Positions 7,900 to 17,154 of a stretch of DNA of 64,000 bases are shown here, piece by piece. This stretch comes from Microseira wollei NIES-4236. Lineage in GTDB: Bacteria; Cyanobacteriota; Cyanobacteriia; Cyanobacteriales; Aerosakkonemataceae. The notes beneath the pieces were generated by a model. The model worked only from the letters and a program-made list of their open reading frames with translations. It was not told where the DNA came from and did not search any database. The stretch covers positions 1 through 64,000 of the forward strand of contig NZ_BLAY01000036.1 in NCBI RefSeq assembly GCF_020521235.1, in the 5' to 3' direction. Position 1 is the stretch's first letter. Every line of letters begins with the position of its first letter. A program made the translations under genes and the position numbers.

Positions 7900-9447
7900 A
7901 TGCTAGATGCACTAACTCAAGAAAAGGAACAGATTATCTCAGCTCTAAACGCTCTTCCCTACTCAGTTGATCTTCCTACAGATGAGCAGGTTATCTCATT
8001 GGAGAAAGTTGACATTGGGGAGGAGGTAGAGCGAGATATCAAACATCTGAATGAATCGTGGGAATTCTTTGAAGAGTACCGAGAGCGCTCTGTCATTGCC
8101 ACGATCGGAATGGTCAATCAGGGAAAATCAGCCCTCGCCAATCTCATCTTACATTTGGGAGAATCCGGCAGATTTGAAGAAGCACCTATACGCCAAACTT
8201 CTCAACCTGCTGAAGCGAGTTTGGATGAAAAAACGATAATAATTGACTTGCCGGGACTCGGTTCTGTGCTTTCAGAAGAAGACGACCAAATTGTCAAGAG
8301 TATCGTGGGAAGGGCGAATCTGCTTCTCGTTGTTATCGGTGTCAATCAACCCATTTCCAAACATCTCTATGACTTTCTCCAAAGCGATGAAGTCATGAAA
8401 ACATGGGATGCACAACGCATCATCATTGTGTTGAACAAGATAGACATCTGGGATAGCTTTCCTGAAGCCCATAGAAAGAAACAGATGGAGAGATATATTA
8501 AGTTTCTCAAAGACGGCGATCCGGATATGGACTTTGCAGGAATCAATAGGCTTTTTGACTACGACATTCCCATCATTCCTTTTTCCGTAATTCATGCTCG
8601 ATACGGCATAGATACGTGGCGAGAGGATGCCTTACGACAAGCGATCGCCAATGCTCTTGAAAACTCATCCAATAGTTGCATACTTCGTGCCGAACAAGAG
8701 TTAATCGATTGCGGAATTAAGTACAGCAAGTTAGTTGCAATGTATGTTGCAATGCGAAAGAAGGTATCTGATATAGAAGAATCCGTCTACTCACTATCAT
8801 CCCGCTTGGCTGATGATATACGAGGCATTCTCTCTAGAGAGTCAGATAGCTTGTATAGCAGGCTTGGCGATCTCAAAAGTAGCTGCTTTGAGGATATGGG
8901 CAGGTGCCAGCCAGACAGTAATGAAAGTTTTTGGAAAGGCACTTACTACCAGAACAAAAAGAGCAAAATGAGTTCTCTTAAAGCAGAATATCAAAGCAAA
9001 ATGCGGAGTACATTTGACAACTTTGCTAGCAATTTGCGAGAGGCCCTAGCTATGTTGATTCGAGGAGCTTTTGGGAGCTGCTCTTCCATTTATCTACCTG
9101 ATAAGGATGAAGTTTACAAAACTTGTGATGCTTTGATTTACAGTATCTGGGACGCTCACGACGATGTGTATTTCTGCAACTACTCTTCATCAAGTATCAG
9201 AGTGCGAGACAAGCTGGAGCAGATCAATGGGTCATTAATTGAAGCCATTGGCGATGCGATCGGCACCTGGAAAGATCGACTAATTGACCAATTAGTTGAA
9301 GCAGCACAAGAAGCGCAGAAAAGTAGCATCGCAGCTAAGGCTGGCAAGTACATTGAAGCTTGTAATGCTCTTAATGAATTCTGCGAAATTTTCGTTGAAA
9401 CGGAAACATTTAAGCGGTTACTTACCGCTGCCCAATCGTCCACATAA
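7900..9447 (+). CDS. Dynamin-like GTPase A
   Basis: A large GTPase of about 515 residues. Counting from the alternative GTG at 7894, the motifs are: P-loop GMVNQGKS at 72-79, a possible G2 Thr near 102, DLPGLG (G3) at 118-123, and NKID (G4) at 181-184. A long helical region with coiled-coil character (residues 250-515) follows, as in bacterial dynamin-like proteins, but there is no clear transmembrane segment. ATG at 7900 or GTG at 7894 could be the start; I prefer ATG. It is first in a same-strand operon, and GTPase B starts 21 bases after its stop. Dynamin-like pairs often act as heteromers on membranes; that is family knowledge, not shown here. Confidence 0.85.
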   Translation: MLDALTQEKEQIISALNALPYSVDLPTDEQVISLEKVDIGEEVERDIKHLNESWEFFEEYRERSVIATIGMVNQGKSALANLILHLGESGRFEEAPIRQTSQPAEASLDEKTIIIDLPGLGSVLSEEDDQIVKSIVGRANLLLVVIGVNQPISKHLYDFLQSDEVMKTWDAQRIIIVLNKIDIWDSFPEAHRKKQMERYIKFLKDGDPDMDFAGINRLFDYDIPIIPFSVIHARYGIDTWREDALRQAIANALENSSNSCILRAEQELIDCGIKYSKLVAMYVAMRKKVSDIEESVYSLSSRLADDIRGILSRESDSLYSRLGDLKSSCFEDMGRCQPDSNESFWKGTYYQNKKSKMSSLKAEYQSKMRSTFDNFASNLREALAMLIRGAFGSCSSIYLPDKDEVYKTCDALIYSIWDAHDDVYFCNYSSSSIRVRDKLEQINGSLIEAIGDAIGTWKDRLIDQLVEAAQEAQKSSIAAKAGKYIEACNALNEFCEIFVETETFKRLLTAAQSST

Positions 9448-9468
9448 TTTTACTCGGAAGATAAAACT

Positions 9469-11442
9469 ATGACTCAACCAATGCAAACTGAATACAAAAC
9501 ATTCACCGCTTCGATTGAAACCCCAACCCTACTTGACGATTTTGCTCCCACCTATATTGAGGACATGGCACAGCGATTTGAACCCATCAAGCAATTGAAA
9601 GAGGAGTATTGTAATCAAGTCAAATATTATGGCAGTTCCTTGAACACTTACAAAGGTTTTGAGACTGCGTCTGATGCTCTCTATGGTTCCGTGACTCACA
9701 TGAACCAGGTGTTTGCAGACTTCCAAAATCGTATGAAATATTTTACGATCGTCTTCTTTGGGGCTGTCAGTGCTGGCAAAACTTCTATGATTTGCGATTT
9801 GGCACATATGAACCCTAAAGAACTAACACGCATCATTTCTAGTCAACCTGGATTCGACTCTCAAAAGGACAGCATCTCTATTGGTCCAAATGTGGCTACA
9901 ATCAATCTTTATGAGATATTAATTGAAAAGAGTTGCACTAGACTTGTTGACGTACCTGGTATTGGTGGTGTTGTTCACAAAGATGATAGCCTTGCACCAT
10001 TTGTAGACATGGCAGATTGTATCATCTTTTTACTAGATGCCAATTCAGACATCACTAAAAATGACCGCGATTTTTTGTTTGAACACGTTGCAGCTATTGA
10101 GCAAGTCACAGCAAAAACTCGTGGGGCTAGCGGATTTACAGCAGAGAAGGGATTGGATAAAAAAATTCTGGTTGTACTCAACAAATGGAAATCTTTAACA
10201 GGTGGTGGTCGTCCTCTTGCTAACGTTGAAAAGGATTTGGAGCGCAAGAAAGACTGGATTTTATACGGTAGCGAAGACAAGTCTTTTTCAGGTATTGCGG
10301 AGTTTTTTGCTAAAGCACCCGCAGTGGTTCGTGCTAATACCTCTGGACGTGATGAAGACACTGGAGAACGATTCCCGGGATGGGAGGAATTTCTGGATAT
10401 GATTGAAGTTGTAAATGCATTGCGCCAAATTCTCTGCGATGAAGGGGCTGCGCTTCGTCTAAACCGTCCCAGAATCATTCTTACCAAAGAAATCAATCGG
10501 GTTTGCGAGAAGTTAGCTGAGGAAAAAACAAAGCGATCGCTAGATAATTTAGTCGATGAATTGAACCGATTGGGTATCAGAATCAGCTCTATGTCAGATG
10601 CGATGCAGGCTCAGTTTGACTCCAGACTGAATAACCTCGCCAATATCATCAGTTCTTCCCTCAGTCCTCAAATCAAACGCGCATTGAATGACTGGAAACC
10701 CAAAGTTGGTCTTTTCAATCAACTAAAGATGGCTGTTCCGGAATGGTTTCCAGGTGCTAAAAATGCCAATTTAGGAAAAACTGCCATTCAGGAACTTATT
10801 AAAGAAGCATGGCAGACAGAGATTCGTGACTTGATTAAACAAAGAGTCGATTTTTCTAAGATTGAGTCTATTATCAAACAAGAAGCCGAAACTCTGTCTA
10901 CTCTGATCTCATCAACTTTTCGAGTTGAACTATCTAACGCCAGTCCGCAACTAATCCAGAAAGTATCCGAACAGAAGACAATTGTTAAAACTGGCTCGAT
11001 TGGTGGAGATGATACAATAGTATCTCTCAAGAAAGCAATCGAGCAAGCTGTCAAGAAGATTGAGAATGATGTGGTGAAAGATTTACTAGCTGTTCTCACC
11101 TTTGATGCCATTCTAATTGCTTTAGCTGGTGCAGTCTTAAATCCTGTTGGTTCATTTGTTGTGGCGATGGTTCGCCGTTGGATGCGTGGCGATAAGAAGG
11201 AGAGAGAAATCCGGCAAGAAATTGAAATTGCTGTGGATGAAGTAGTTAACGAAGCTGCTAGAAGCATTCGGGATCGAGTAGCTGCAAAGGTACGAGAAGG
11301 GATTGAAGAAACTGGTAAAAAGATCCGAGAGATTTTAGCTCAGGAGCAAGAGACTTTAAGCCAGCCGATGGAAGTCATCGATCGCGCGATCGCTGACCTC
11401 AAATCCTTTCAATCAAAATTAGACTCTCTTTCTCTCCGTTAA
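9469..11442 (+). CDS. Dynamin-like GTPase B with C-terminal hydrophobic segment
   Basis: A 657-residue protein. A helical N-terminus (1-90) precedes the GTPase domain: P-loop GAVSAGKTS at 98-106, DVPGIGG (G3) from 161, and NKWK at 238-241 in place of the usual NKxD, so guanine specificity may be altered. A helical stalk follows. Near residues 545-575 is a hydrophobic pair (LLAVLTFDAILIALAGAVL, then PVGSFVVAMV) followed by a basic stretch RRWMRGDKK, which fits a membrane paddle or anchor. A charged helical tail ends the protein. With GTPase A it forms a two-subunit arrangement reminiscent of bacterial dynamin pairs such as LeoA/LeoBC. Confidence 0.85.
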   Translation: MTQPMQTEYKTFTASIETPTLLDDFAPTYIEDMAQRFEPIKQLKEEYCNQVKYYGSSLNTYKGFETASDALYGSVTHMNQVFADFQNRMKYFTIVFFGAVSAGKTSMICDLAHMNPKELTRIISSQPGFDSQKDSISIGPNVATINLYEILIEKSCTRLVDVPGIGGVVHKDDSLAPFVDMADCIIFLLDANSDITKNDRDFLFEHVAAIEQVTAKTRGASGFTAEKGLDKKILVVLNKWKSLTGGGRPLANVEKDLERKKDWILYGSEDKSFSGIAEFFAKAPAVVRANTSGRDEDTGERFPGWEEFLDMIEVVNALRQILCDEGAALRLNRPRIILTKEINRVCEKLAEEKTKRSLDNLVDELNRLGIRISSMSDAMQAQFDSRLNNLANIISSSLSPQIKRALNDWKPKVGLFNQLKMAVPEWFPGAKNANLGKTAIQELIKEAWQTEIRDLIKQRVDFSKIESIIKQEAETLSTLISSTFRVELSNASPQLIQKVSEQKTIVKTGSIGGDDTIVSLKKAIEQAVKKIENDVVKDLLAVLTFDAILIALAGAVLNPVGSFVVAMVRRWMRGDKKEREIRQEIEIAVDEVVNEAARSIRDRVAAKVREGIEETGKKIREILAQEQETLSQPMEVIDRAIADLKSFQSKLDSLSLR

Positions 11443-11459
11443 ACATTTGGATTTTGTGA

Positions 11460-11487
11460 GGTGCGTTACGGCTTCACCTAACGCACC
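11460..11487. repeat. Intergenic hairpin between GTPase B and the small genes
   Basis: GTGCGTTA (11461-11468) pairs with TAACGCAC (11479-11486) around a 10-base loop. There is no T-run, so it is more likely a dispersed hairpin repeat or an mRNA-processing/stability element than a terminator. Confidence 0.6.
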
Positions 11488-11531
11488 TTCCATTTTCTGT
11501 TTTTAAGATTCGATATTTTCTAGGAGTAAAA

Positions 11532-12050
11532 ATGTCAATGCGTCCGTACCATATAGATAGTCAACGATTAGATGCCTTAGAAGAAATTTTGGAGATTTTA
11601 TATGAAAAGCTAGGTGAGTTCCAAAGAGCGCTGATCGTTTTGGCAAGTGAAGAAGCAAAGTTTGAACTAAAGCAAAAAATCAAGCGAGACATAGCGCCAG
11701 ACATTCGGAAGTACGAGAAAGAGTATTGGCAAATTCTGGATTGGAATGCACGAGAAAACTTTGTCGTTTCAGATGTAGAAGCCGAGAAGGCTATTGTTGA
11801 TGTGGTTGAGGCTGTCAAACCTATAGAAAATATCCCACCCGAACGCTATCCAGATCCAGAAAAGTTGAACCGTTTGCTGGAAGAACTGCATAAAATTATC
11901 AACGATCCAGAAAAAACAGCACAGGCAAAACTAAAAGTTGCTTTGCCGATTATTCCACTACTTGCATCCTACGAACTGGAGATGGATACTGAATCTTTCC
12001 TAGTTAACGTATGGCGCGGAATTAAATCTATGGTAAGGAGAAAAGCATGA
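11532..12050 (+). CDS. Charged helical protein of the dynamin operon
   Basis: A 172-residue, highly charged, probably all-helical protein that I do not recognise. A clear ribosome-binding site (AGGAG) precedes the ATG. The N-terminal 110 residues look like coiled coil (YHIDSQRLDALEEILEILY). The C-terminus ends WRGIKSMVRRKA, a short basic amphipathic helix whose pattern (RGIKxxVR) recurs at the end of the next protein. The stop overlaps the next start by ATGA, so the two are translationally coupled. I infer an accessory or adaptor protein for the GTPases. Confidence 0.7.
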   Translation: MSMRPYHIDSQRLDALEEILEILYEKLGEFQRALIVLASEEAKFELKQKIKRDIAPDIRKYEKEYWQILDWNARENFVVSDVEAEKAIVDVVEAVKPIENIPPERYPDPEKLNRLLEELHKIINDPEKTAQAKLKVALPIIPLLASYELEMDTESFLVNVWRGIKSMVRRKA

Positions 12051-12289
12051 ACCAAGAACAATCTCCAAGCTTGGGTGATGCTCTGAAGCTATGGCAAGAA
12101 AGACTCGCCTATTTAGAAATCGAAAAAGCTAAGACGGCGAGTGCATCACAAAAATTTGAACTTCAAGATCGGATTGAAGAATGCCGAAAGGAAATCCAGA
12201 GATTGAAGAACAATTCTGTCAGTAGGAATAAATTTCCCATTTTCCGTATTTTGCGGGGAGTCAAGCGTATTGTGAGGAATAGAGTATGA
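12047..12289 (+). CDS. Small coiled-coil adaptor-like protein 1
   Basis: An 80-residue protein, coupled by ATGA overlaps at both ends. Residues 8-58 (LGDALKLWQERLAYLEIEKA, then SQKFELQDRIEECRKEIQRLK) form a helical hairpin of a type often found at the N-terminus of cyanobacterial effector and STAND proteins, where it is thought to mediate protein association; this is pattern recognition, not a search. The C-terminus FRILRGVKRIVRNRV is a basic amphipathic helix like that of the preceding protein. The first 55 residues are paralogous to those of the next gene. Confidence 0.75.
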   Translation: MNQEQSPSLGDALKLWQERLAYLEIEKAKTASASQKFELQDRIEECRKEIQRLKNNSVSRNKFPIFRILRGVKRIVRNRV

Positions 12290-12753
12290 GCCAAGAGCCA
12301 TCTCCAAACATAGGTGGGGCAATTGACATATGGTACGAAAGACTCAACTATTTAGAAAAAGAGAAAGCTAAGATTGCCTCAAATCCATCACAAAAATTCG
12401 ATCTTGAATATCAAATTCAGGAATGCAGACAGGAAATCCAGAGATTAAAGGACGATACTTTGGTCAGGCATGAATTTTCTAATGGTTCAACCACTCTATC
12501 TTCTCCAGAAGATGAGCCGAAGCAACTGTATCGTAAACAAGTGTACGAAATGTTATTGCTAGGAAATGGCAAAATTGCTTCCGAAAAGCGGATGACCTTA
12601 AATAGTTTCATAACTTCGGTAAAATTAACACCAGAATCTGCCCAAATAATTGAAGCTGAAGCCGTGCAGCTTTACCAAGAGTATCAGAGCAAGTTGAAGC
12701 TTTTTGACCAATTGTTACAAGAGGCAATTTTATATGCATTTATTAACAAATAA
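12286..12753 (+). CDS. Coiled-coil adaptor-like protein 2, paralogue with added C-terminal domain
   Basis: A 155-residue protein. Residues 1-58 repeat those of the previous gene (IWYERLNYLEKEKAKIA, then SQKFDLEYQIQECRQEIQRLK), so the two arose by duplication. Instead of the basic tail it has a second helical domain (residues 85-150: RKQVYEMLLLGNGKIASEKR, LTPESAQIIEAEAVQLYQE). That domain has the spacing of an EF-hand/TerB-like helical module common in cyanobacterial signalling proteins. It overlaps the start region of the TPR gene by 20 bases. The function is unknown; an adaptor role is inferred. Confidence 0.75.
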   Translation: MSQEPSPNIGGAIDIWYERLNYLEKEKAKIASNPSQKFDLEYQIQECRQEIQRLKDDTLVRHEFSNGSTTLSSPEDEPKQLYRKQVYEMLLLGNGKIASEKRMTLNSFITSVKLTPESAQIIEAEAVQLYQEYQSKLKLFDQLLQEAILYAFINK

Positions 12754-14917
12754 CAGCCTGGAAAATTTACAAATATCGCAGAAACTTTTGGGTTTGAGAG
12801 ATGAAGATGTGGCTCCTCTTTACTTTAAAGAGGGAATAAAATTGCAACAGCAAAACAAACTAAATGCGGCGATTACACTATATAGAAAAGCGGTCGATCT
12901 CAAACCCGATATGGCGGAGGCTCATAGGAGCTTGGGAGATGTTTTGCTGGAACAGTGCAAACTAGAAGAAGCGATCGCTGCTTATCGGAAAGCAATTCGT
13001 ATTAATCCCAATATGGCAGAAGCTCGTAAAGGGTTAGGAGATGCTTTGTCTTGTCAGGGCAAATTACAGGAAGCGATCGCTGCGTATCAAGAAACAAGTC
13101 TCCTCAAGCCGAATTATGCAGAACTATATAGAGGTTGGGGAGAGGCACTGTACGAGCAAGGTAACTTGGAGGCAGCAATCGCCCAGTTGAGGAAAGCGAT
13201 TGAGCGAAATCCAGACGATGCTTATGCTCATCAAGCTTTGGGGAATGTGTTAGAAGATGAAGGCAAGTTAGAAGAAGCAAAAATTGAGCTGAAAGCGGCA
13301 GAAGTCAAGCTGAGGGAAGTAATTCAGCGAAATGATAATGATGCAAAAGCTTGCGCTCACTTAGGAAATATTCTCTTCGATCAACGCCAACTAGAAGAGG
13401 CAACTTTACAGTGTAATAGAGCTATTGAAATCAATCCTTACAATGCAGAAGCTCGTGCTGGTTTGGGAAATGTTTTGTACACCCAAGGGAAGTTAGGAGA
13501 AGCGATACAAGAGTGGCAGCAGGCTTTGCACCTAAAGCCCGGTCTAACAGTCCTTTACAATAACCTGGGGTATGCTCTGCACGGTCAAGGCAAGTTGGAA
13601 GAAGCAGCTGCTGAGTTTAGGAAAGCCATCAGTATTAATCCAAATCGTGCGATCTTTCACAATGGTTTGGGAGATGTTCTATTGGCTCAAGGAAAAATAG
13701 AAGAAGCGATCTCCTCATATCAGGAAGCGATTCGCCGCAATCCCAAATCGACATCAGCTTATCACGGTTTAGGGCAAGCTTTACAGCAGCAAGGCAAGCA
13801 AGGAGAGGCAGTTGAAGAATATGCAGAGGCGATCAAAGGGTACAGAGAGGCGATTCGCCTTAATCCTGACAATGTAGAAGTTCGCAATGTCTTGGGAGTA
13901 GCTCTACAAAATCAAGGCGAACTAAAGGAAGCGATCGCCCAGTTTAGAGAAGTTATTCGCATCAATCCTAAGTTAGCATACGCACATAATAACTTGGGTT
14001 TTGCCCTCCTACAGCAGCAAGAAAAGTTAGAGGAAGCTATCTCGGAATTCAATACGACGATTCACCTCGCTCCTAAAGATGCTGTCGCTTACTTTGGTTT
14101 GGGAGAGGCTCTCCAACTGCAAAAAAAGCTAGATGAAGCGATTACCAAGTACAGGCGTTCCATTCGACTCAAACCCAACATGTTTGAATCTTACAATAGC
14201 TTGGGAGATGCTCTTTTGGCTCAAAATAAGGTAGAGGAAGCGATTAGTAATTACCGCGAAGCGATTCGCCTCAATCCCCATTTAGCCGTTTTGCATAATA
14301 ACCTGGGACATGCTCTGTACAAGCGAGACAGTGTGGAGGAAGCGATCGCTGCCTATAAAGAAGCAATTCGCCTCAACCCTAACGAAGCGGTGTTTCACTA
14401 CAACTTGGGAAATGCCCTCTACGATCGAGACAAACTAGAAGAAGCGATCGCCGCCTACAAAGAGGCAATTCGCCTCAATCCTAATGATGCGGTGTTTTAC
14501 TACAACTTGGGAAATGCGTTGCAGAAGCAAGGTGAGTTAGTAGATGCGCTCGCTGTTTACCAAGAAATAATTCGCCTCAATCATGACGAATCCGAACTTC
14601 CTATAAATTTAGAATATGCTCTGTTTAACTTGGGGAATGATTTGTACCATCGAGGCAGTTTAGAGGAAGCGATTGCCGCTTATCGGGAAGCGATTCACCT
14701 GAATGCTAACGCAGCAGTTTTTCACAATAACTTGGGAACTGCATTACAGCAGCAAGGTCAGCTAGAAGAAGCAATTTCCGCTTACGAGGAAGCAATTCGC
14801 CTCAATCCCAACGAGGTAGTGTTTTACAATAACTGGCTAAATGCCCATTCTGAAAAGTTTGCTGCTGTCGCTTTGACTGAAATTGTCATAGATTTAATGG
14901 ATGATTTATTTGGGTAA
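12734..14917 (+). CDS. Long TPR-repeat protein of the dynamin operon
   Basis: About 727 residues built almost entirely of roughly 19-20 tetratricopeptide repeats (unit pattern LGxALxxQGKLEEAIAAYRKAIRLNP). The repeats become nearly identical towards the C-terminus (residues 480-700), a sign of recent unit duplication. I choose ATG 12734 because AAGAGG lies just upstream; an in-frame TTG at 12704 is the alternative. No enzymatic domain, signal peptide or membrane segment is seen. The short non-repeat tail is FAAVALTEIVIDLMDDLFG. TPR superhelices bind partner proteins, so in this operon it probably serves as scaffold or sensor for the GTPases (inference). Confidence 0.85.
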   Translation: MHLLTNNSLENLQISQKLLGLRDEDVAPLYFKEGIKLQQQNKLNAAITLYRKAVDLKPDMAEAHRSLGDVLLEQCKLEEAIAAYRKAIRINPNMAEARKGLGDALSCQGKLQEAIAAYQETSLLKPNYAELYRGWGEALYEQGNLEAAIAQLRKAIERNPDDAYAHQALGNVLEDEGKLEEAKIELKAAEVKLREVIQRNDNDAKACAHLGNILFDQRQLEEATLQCNRAIEINPYNAEARAGLGNVLYTQGKLGEAIQEWQQALHLKPGLTVLYNNLGYALHGQGKLEEAAAEFRKAISINPNRAIFHNGLGDVLLAQGKIEEAISSYQEAIRRNPKSTSAYHGLGQALQQQGKQGEAVEEYAEAIKGYREAIRLNPDNVEVRNVLGVALQNQGELKEAIAQFREVIRINPKLAYAHNNLGFALLQQQEKLEEAISEFNTTIHLAPKDAVAYFGLGEALQLQKKLDEAITKYRRSIRLKPNMFESYNSLGDALLAQNKVEEAISNYREAIRLNPHLAVLHNNLGHALYKRDSVEEAIAAYKEAIRLNPNEAVFHYNLGNALYDRDKLEEAIAAYKEAIRLNPNDAVFYYNLGNALQKQGELVDALAVYQEIIRLNHDESELPINLEYALFNLGNDLYHRGSLEEAIAAYREAIHLNANAAVFHNNLGTALQQQGQLEEAISAYEEAIRLNPNEVVFYNNWLNAHSEKFAAVALTEIVIDLMDDLFG

Positions 14918-15360
14918 ATATTTGCCAATTGAAGCACCTCACCACGGTTTTAATTCTCGTAGTATCCAGCGCACAAATAAATCCCACAAGCGATCGCGCC
15001 TCCCTTGTTTGTCTGGATTAGGCGATATGCCGACCGCACGCTGGCGCGAACGCTTGTTGGCACGAATGGGTACGATCGCATCCCCTCCCATCCACCAATT
15101 CCACAAGCGATAGCGGTGACTTTTCTCCTATTTTCTGCGAACTATACTTTTAAGCGGAAATATATGCGTCGGCTTCGGTTTCTAGTTGTTGCGATCGCTA
15201 GCCTTAGCCAAAAAGCCCAGTGCAGGTGCATGACGACGCCCAGCCACGCGAGGCATACAAGGAGTGATAAAAGGGTAGCGATCGCACCGATCAATTTCCT
15301 TGTCTAAGGTAAACAATGCACGAGATAATATCATCAAAACACAGACTATTAATATAGATA
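14918..15360. other. Intergenic region with HIP1 sites
   Basis: I see no supported gene. It contains several GCGATCGC or related palindromes and short open frames without family character. It separates the GTPase/TPR operon from the next accessory gene. Confidence 0.5.
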
Positions 15361-16332
15361 ATGACTCGCTTCCCCCACGACCAATTTGCCAAAGACTACC
15401 TGAAAGAATTGTTAACCCCACTGGGGCAAGTAGAAACCAGCCGCAACATCGCCTCTGAAGTGAGAGAAATCGACGTATGGTTTACCCCCGCACCAACAGC
15501 AACCAGCAACCCACAAGCGTTAGGAATCCTAGCTCAATTTGCTACCACAACCGCCATATTTGAACCATTCCGCAATCCAGTAACTTCCAGCGAAATTCGC
15601 AGTTGCATCAGCAAATTATTTGACATTCATGCCGATATAGAACGTCAAGCGAGACGGGAAAACAGGCGCATCAATGAAGCAGACTTACCTAAGCTATGGA
15701 TTCTTACTCCCACCGCATCACCCCTTTTAATAGAGACTTTTAGAGGTATCCCAGATGCCGAGAACTGGCTACCAGGAATATATTTTCTCGGAGATGGTTT
15801 CAAGACAGCAATCGTAGCAATCCACCAATTACCGCGCACAAGAGAAACACTTTGGCTGAGAATTTTAGGTAAAGGGAGCGTGCAAAAACAAGCGATTAAA
15901 GAACTAGCAGCGCTTCCAGAAGACAACCCATTCCGGACGAATGCGCTAGAGTTATTATATAGCCTGCGCGTTACCTTAGAAGCAAATCAAAATTTAGATC
16001 CAGAAGAGAGGGAGTTAATTATGGAATTATCGCCACTTTATTTAGAACGGTTAGATGCGGCTTTACAGGAAGGATTGCAACAAGGAATTCAGCAAGGAAT
16101 TCAACAAGGAATTCAACAAGGAGTTCAACAAGGAGTCCAGCAAGGAATTCAACGGGGAATTCAGCAAGGGGAACGCCTTGTTGTGGAAAATCTGCTGAGA
16201 GTTCGGTTTGGGGTTTTAGATGAAGAATTAATGTCAATTATCGAACCATTGCTAGAATTGCCGCCCGAAGAGTTTACCGGATTGTTGCTGCAATTATCTA
16301 GAGATGAACTGTTAGCTAGGTTTAGCAGGTAA
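15361..16332 (+). CDS. Cyanobacterial Rpn/PD-(D/E)XK-like protein with QQGI repeat
   Basis: A 323-residue protein of a family expanded in cyanobacteria, often mislabelled flagellar assembly protein H. The N-terminus (FPHDQFAKDYLKELLTPLG, then VREIDVWFTP) resembles the Rpn/PD-(D/E)XK fold, with EIDVWF as the likely active-site strand. Residues 235-265 are a run of QQGIQQGI/V units caused by a 12-base tandem repeat (16075-16170). The C-terminus has the small helical module typical of the family (LELPPEEFTGLLLQL). A nuclease role is inferred from the fold; no partner genes are evident. Confidence 0.7.
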   Translation: MTRFPHDQFAKDYLKELLTPLGQVETSRNIASEVREIDVWFTPAPTATSNPQALGILAQFATTTAIFEPFRNPVTSSEIRSCISKLFDIHADIERQARRENRRINEADLPKLWILTPTASPLLIETFRGIPDAENWLPGIYFLGDGFKTAIVAIHQLPRTRETLWLRILGKGSVQKQAIKELAALPEDNPFRTNALELLYSLRVTLEANQNLDPEERELIMELSPLYLERLDAALQEGLQQGIQQGIQQGIQQGVQQGVQQGIQRGIQQGERLVVENLLRVRFGVLDEELMSIIEPLLELPPEEFTGLLLQLSRDELLARFSR

Positions 16333-16393
16333 AGTTTTGGGCAATCTGAGCTAGAAACTGGCTCTAATTACTAATTTTATCCAAATAGGAGTG

Positions 16394-16489
16394 GGCGGCG
16401 CTCAAGCGCCTACTACGAACCGAGCGGCGGCGCTCAAGCGCCTACTACGAACCGAGCGGCGGCGCTCAAGCGCCTACTACGAACTGAGC
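16394..16489. repeat. Three tandem copies of a 32-bp repeat
   Basis: Units begin at 16394, 16426 and 16458, each reading GGCGGCGCTCAAGCGCC followed by TACTACGAACCGAGC. The core GCGCTcaAGCGC is palindromic. A single related unit with the TACTACGAAC tail lies near 24590-24625. The rest of 16333-16726 holds HIP1-like and AAGCTTGCGCTA repeats and no gene. Confidence 0.85.
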
Positions 16490-16726
16490 GATCGCTCATG
16501 CTTTCCCAAGCGCGTAAAGCTTGCGCTACCCTTGGGCGCGAATCGCATTTTCTGACAATGCGATCGCTTGTTGTATTGAACCACCCCGCGCCCCGACGCA
16601 GAGGAGGAAGGAAGCGAGTGCGATATCCCTCCCAACCGAAAGCGCGTGAAGCTTGCGCTATCGCTCCCAGAATCGCTTTTCGGTTTGGGTCATAATAAAA
16701 ATAGCCCCTATAAGCAAGATACCGCT

Positions 16727-17152
16727 ATGGAAGAAATACTTGAACTTAAAGAACTGCTGCTTAAAGGCGATATTAAAGGGTCGCTATCCATTGTTGAAGA
16801 ACTAGAAGAAATGGGTCGAAAAGACATAATCAAGACAATTCGCAACTATGCAGTTGTTCTGCTATTACATCTGATTAAACAACAAGCGGAAAATCGCACA
16901 ACCAAGTCGTGGGAAGTTTCTATCCGCAACTCGGTTCGGGAAATTCAGAGAGAAAATAAGCGTCGGAAAGCAGGGGGTTATTACCTCACTCGTGAAGAAT
17001 TATTTCAAACTCTAGAAGAAGCTTACTTAAATGCCGTTGATCAAGCTTCTCTAGAGGTAGAAGAAGGGCGGTATGAACCAGAAGAGTTAGCACTGCTTAA
17101 TCGAGAAGAAATCCTTAACCAAGCCATGTCACTAATTTCAATATTAGAGTAA
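16727..17152 (+). CDS. DUF29-like family protein, copy 1
   Basis: About 141 residues from ATG 16727 (MEEILELKELLLKGDIKGSL), the start matching its paralogue at 18569. The body is helical, with LLLHLIKQQAENRTTKSWEVS followed by SIRNSVREIQREN, the layout of the DUF29 family common in cyanobacteria. The function is unknown; DUF29 genes often occur in multiple copies and near mobile or toxin-like genes. The next gene starts 2 bases after its stop. The paralogue 1.4 kb downstream is about 70 percent identical by eye, so this is a local duplication. Confidence 0.75.
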   Translation: MEEILELKELLLKGDIKGSLSIVEELEEMGRKDIIKTIRNYAVVLLLHLIKQQAENRTTKSWEVSIRNSVREIQRENKRRKAGGYYLTREELFQTLEEAYLNAVDQASLEVEEGRYEPEELALLNREEILNQAMSLISILE

Positions 17153-17154
17153 TA

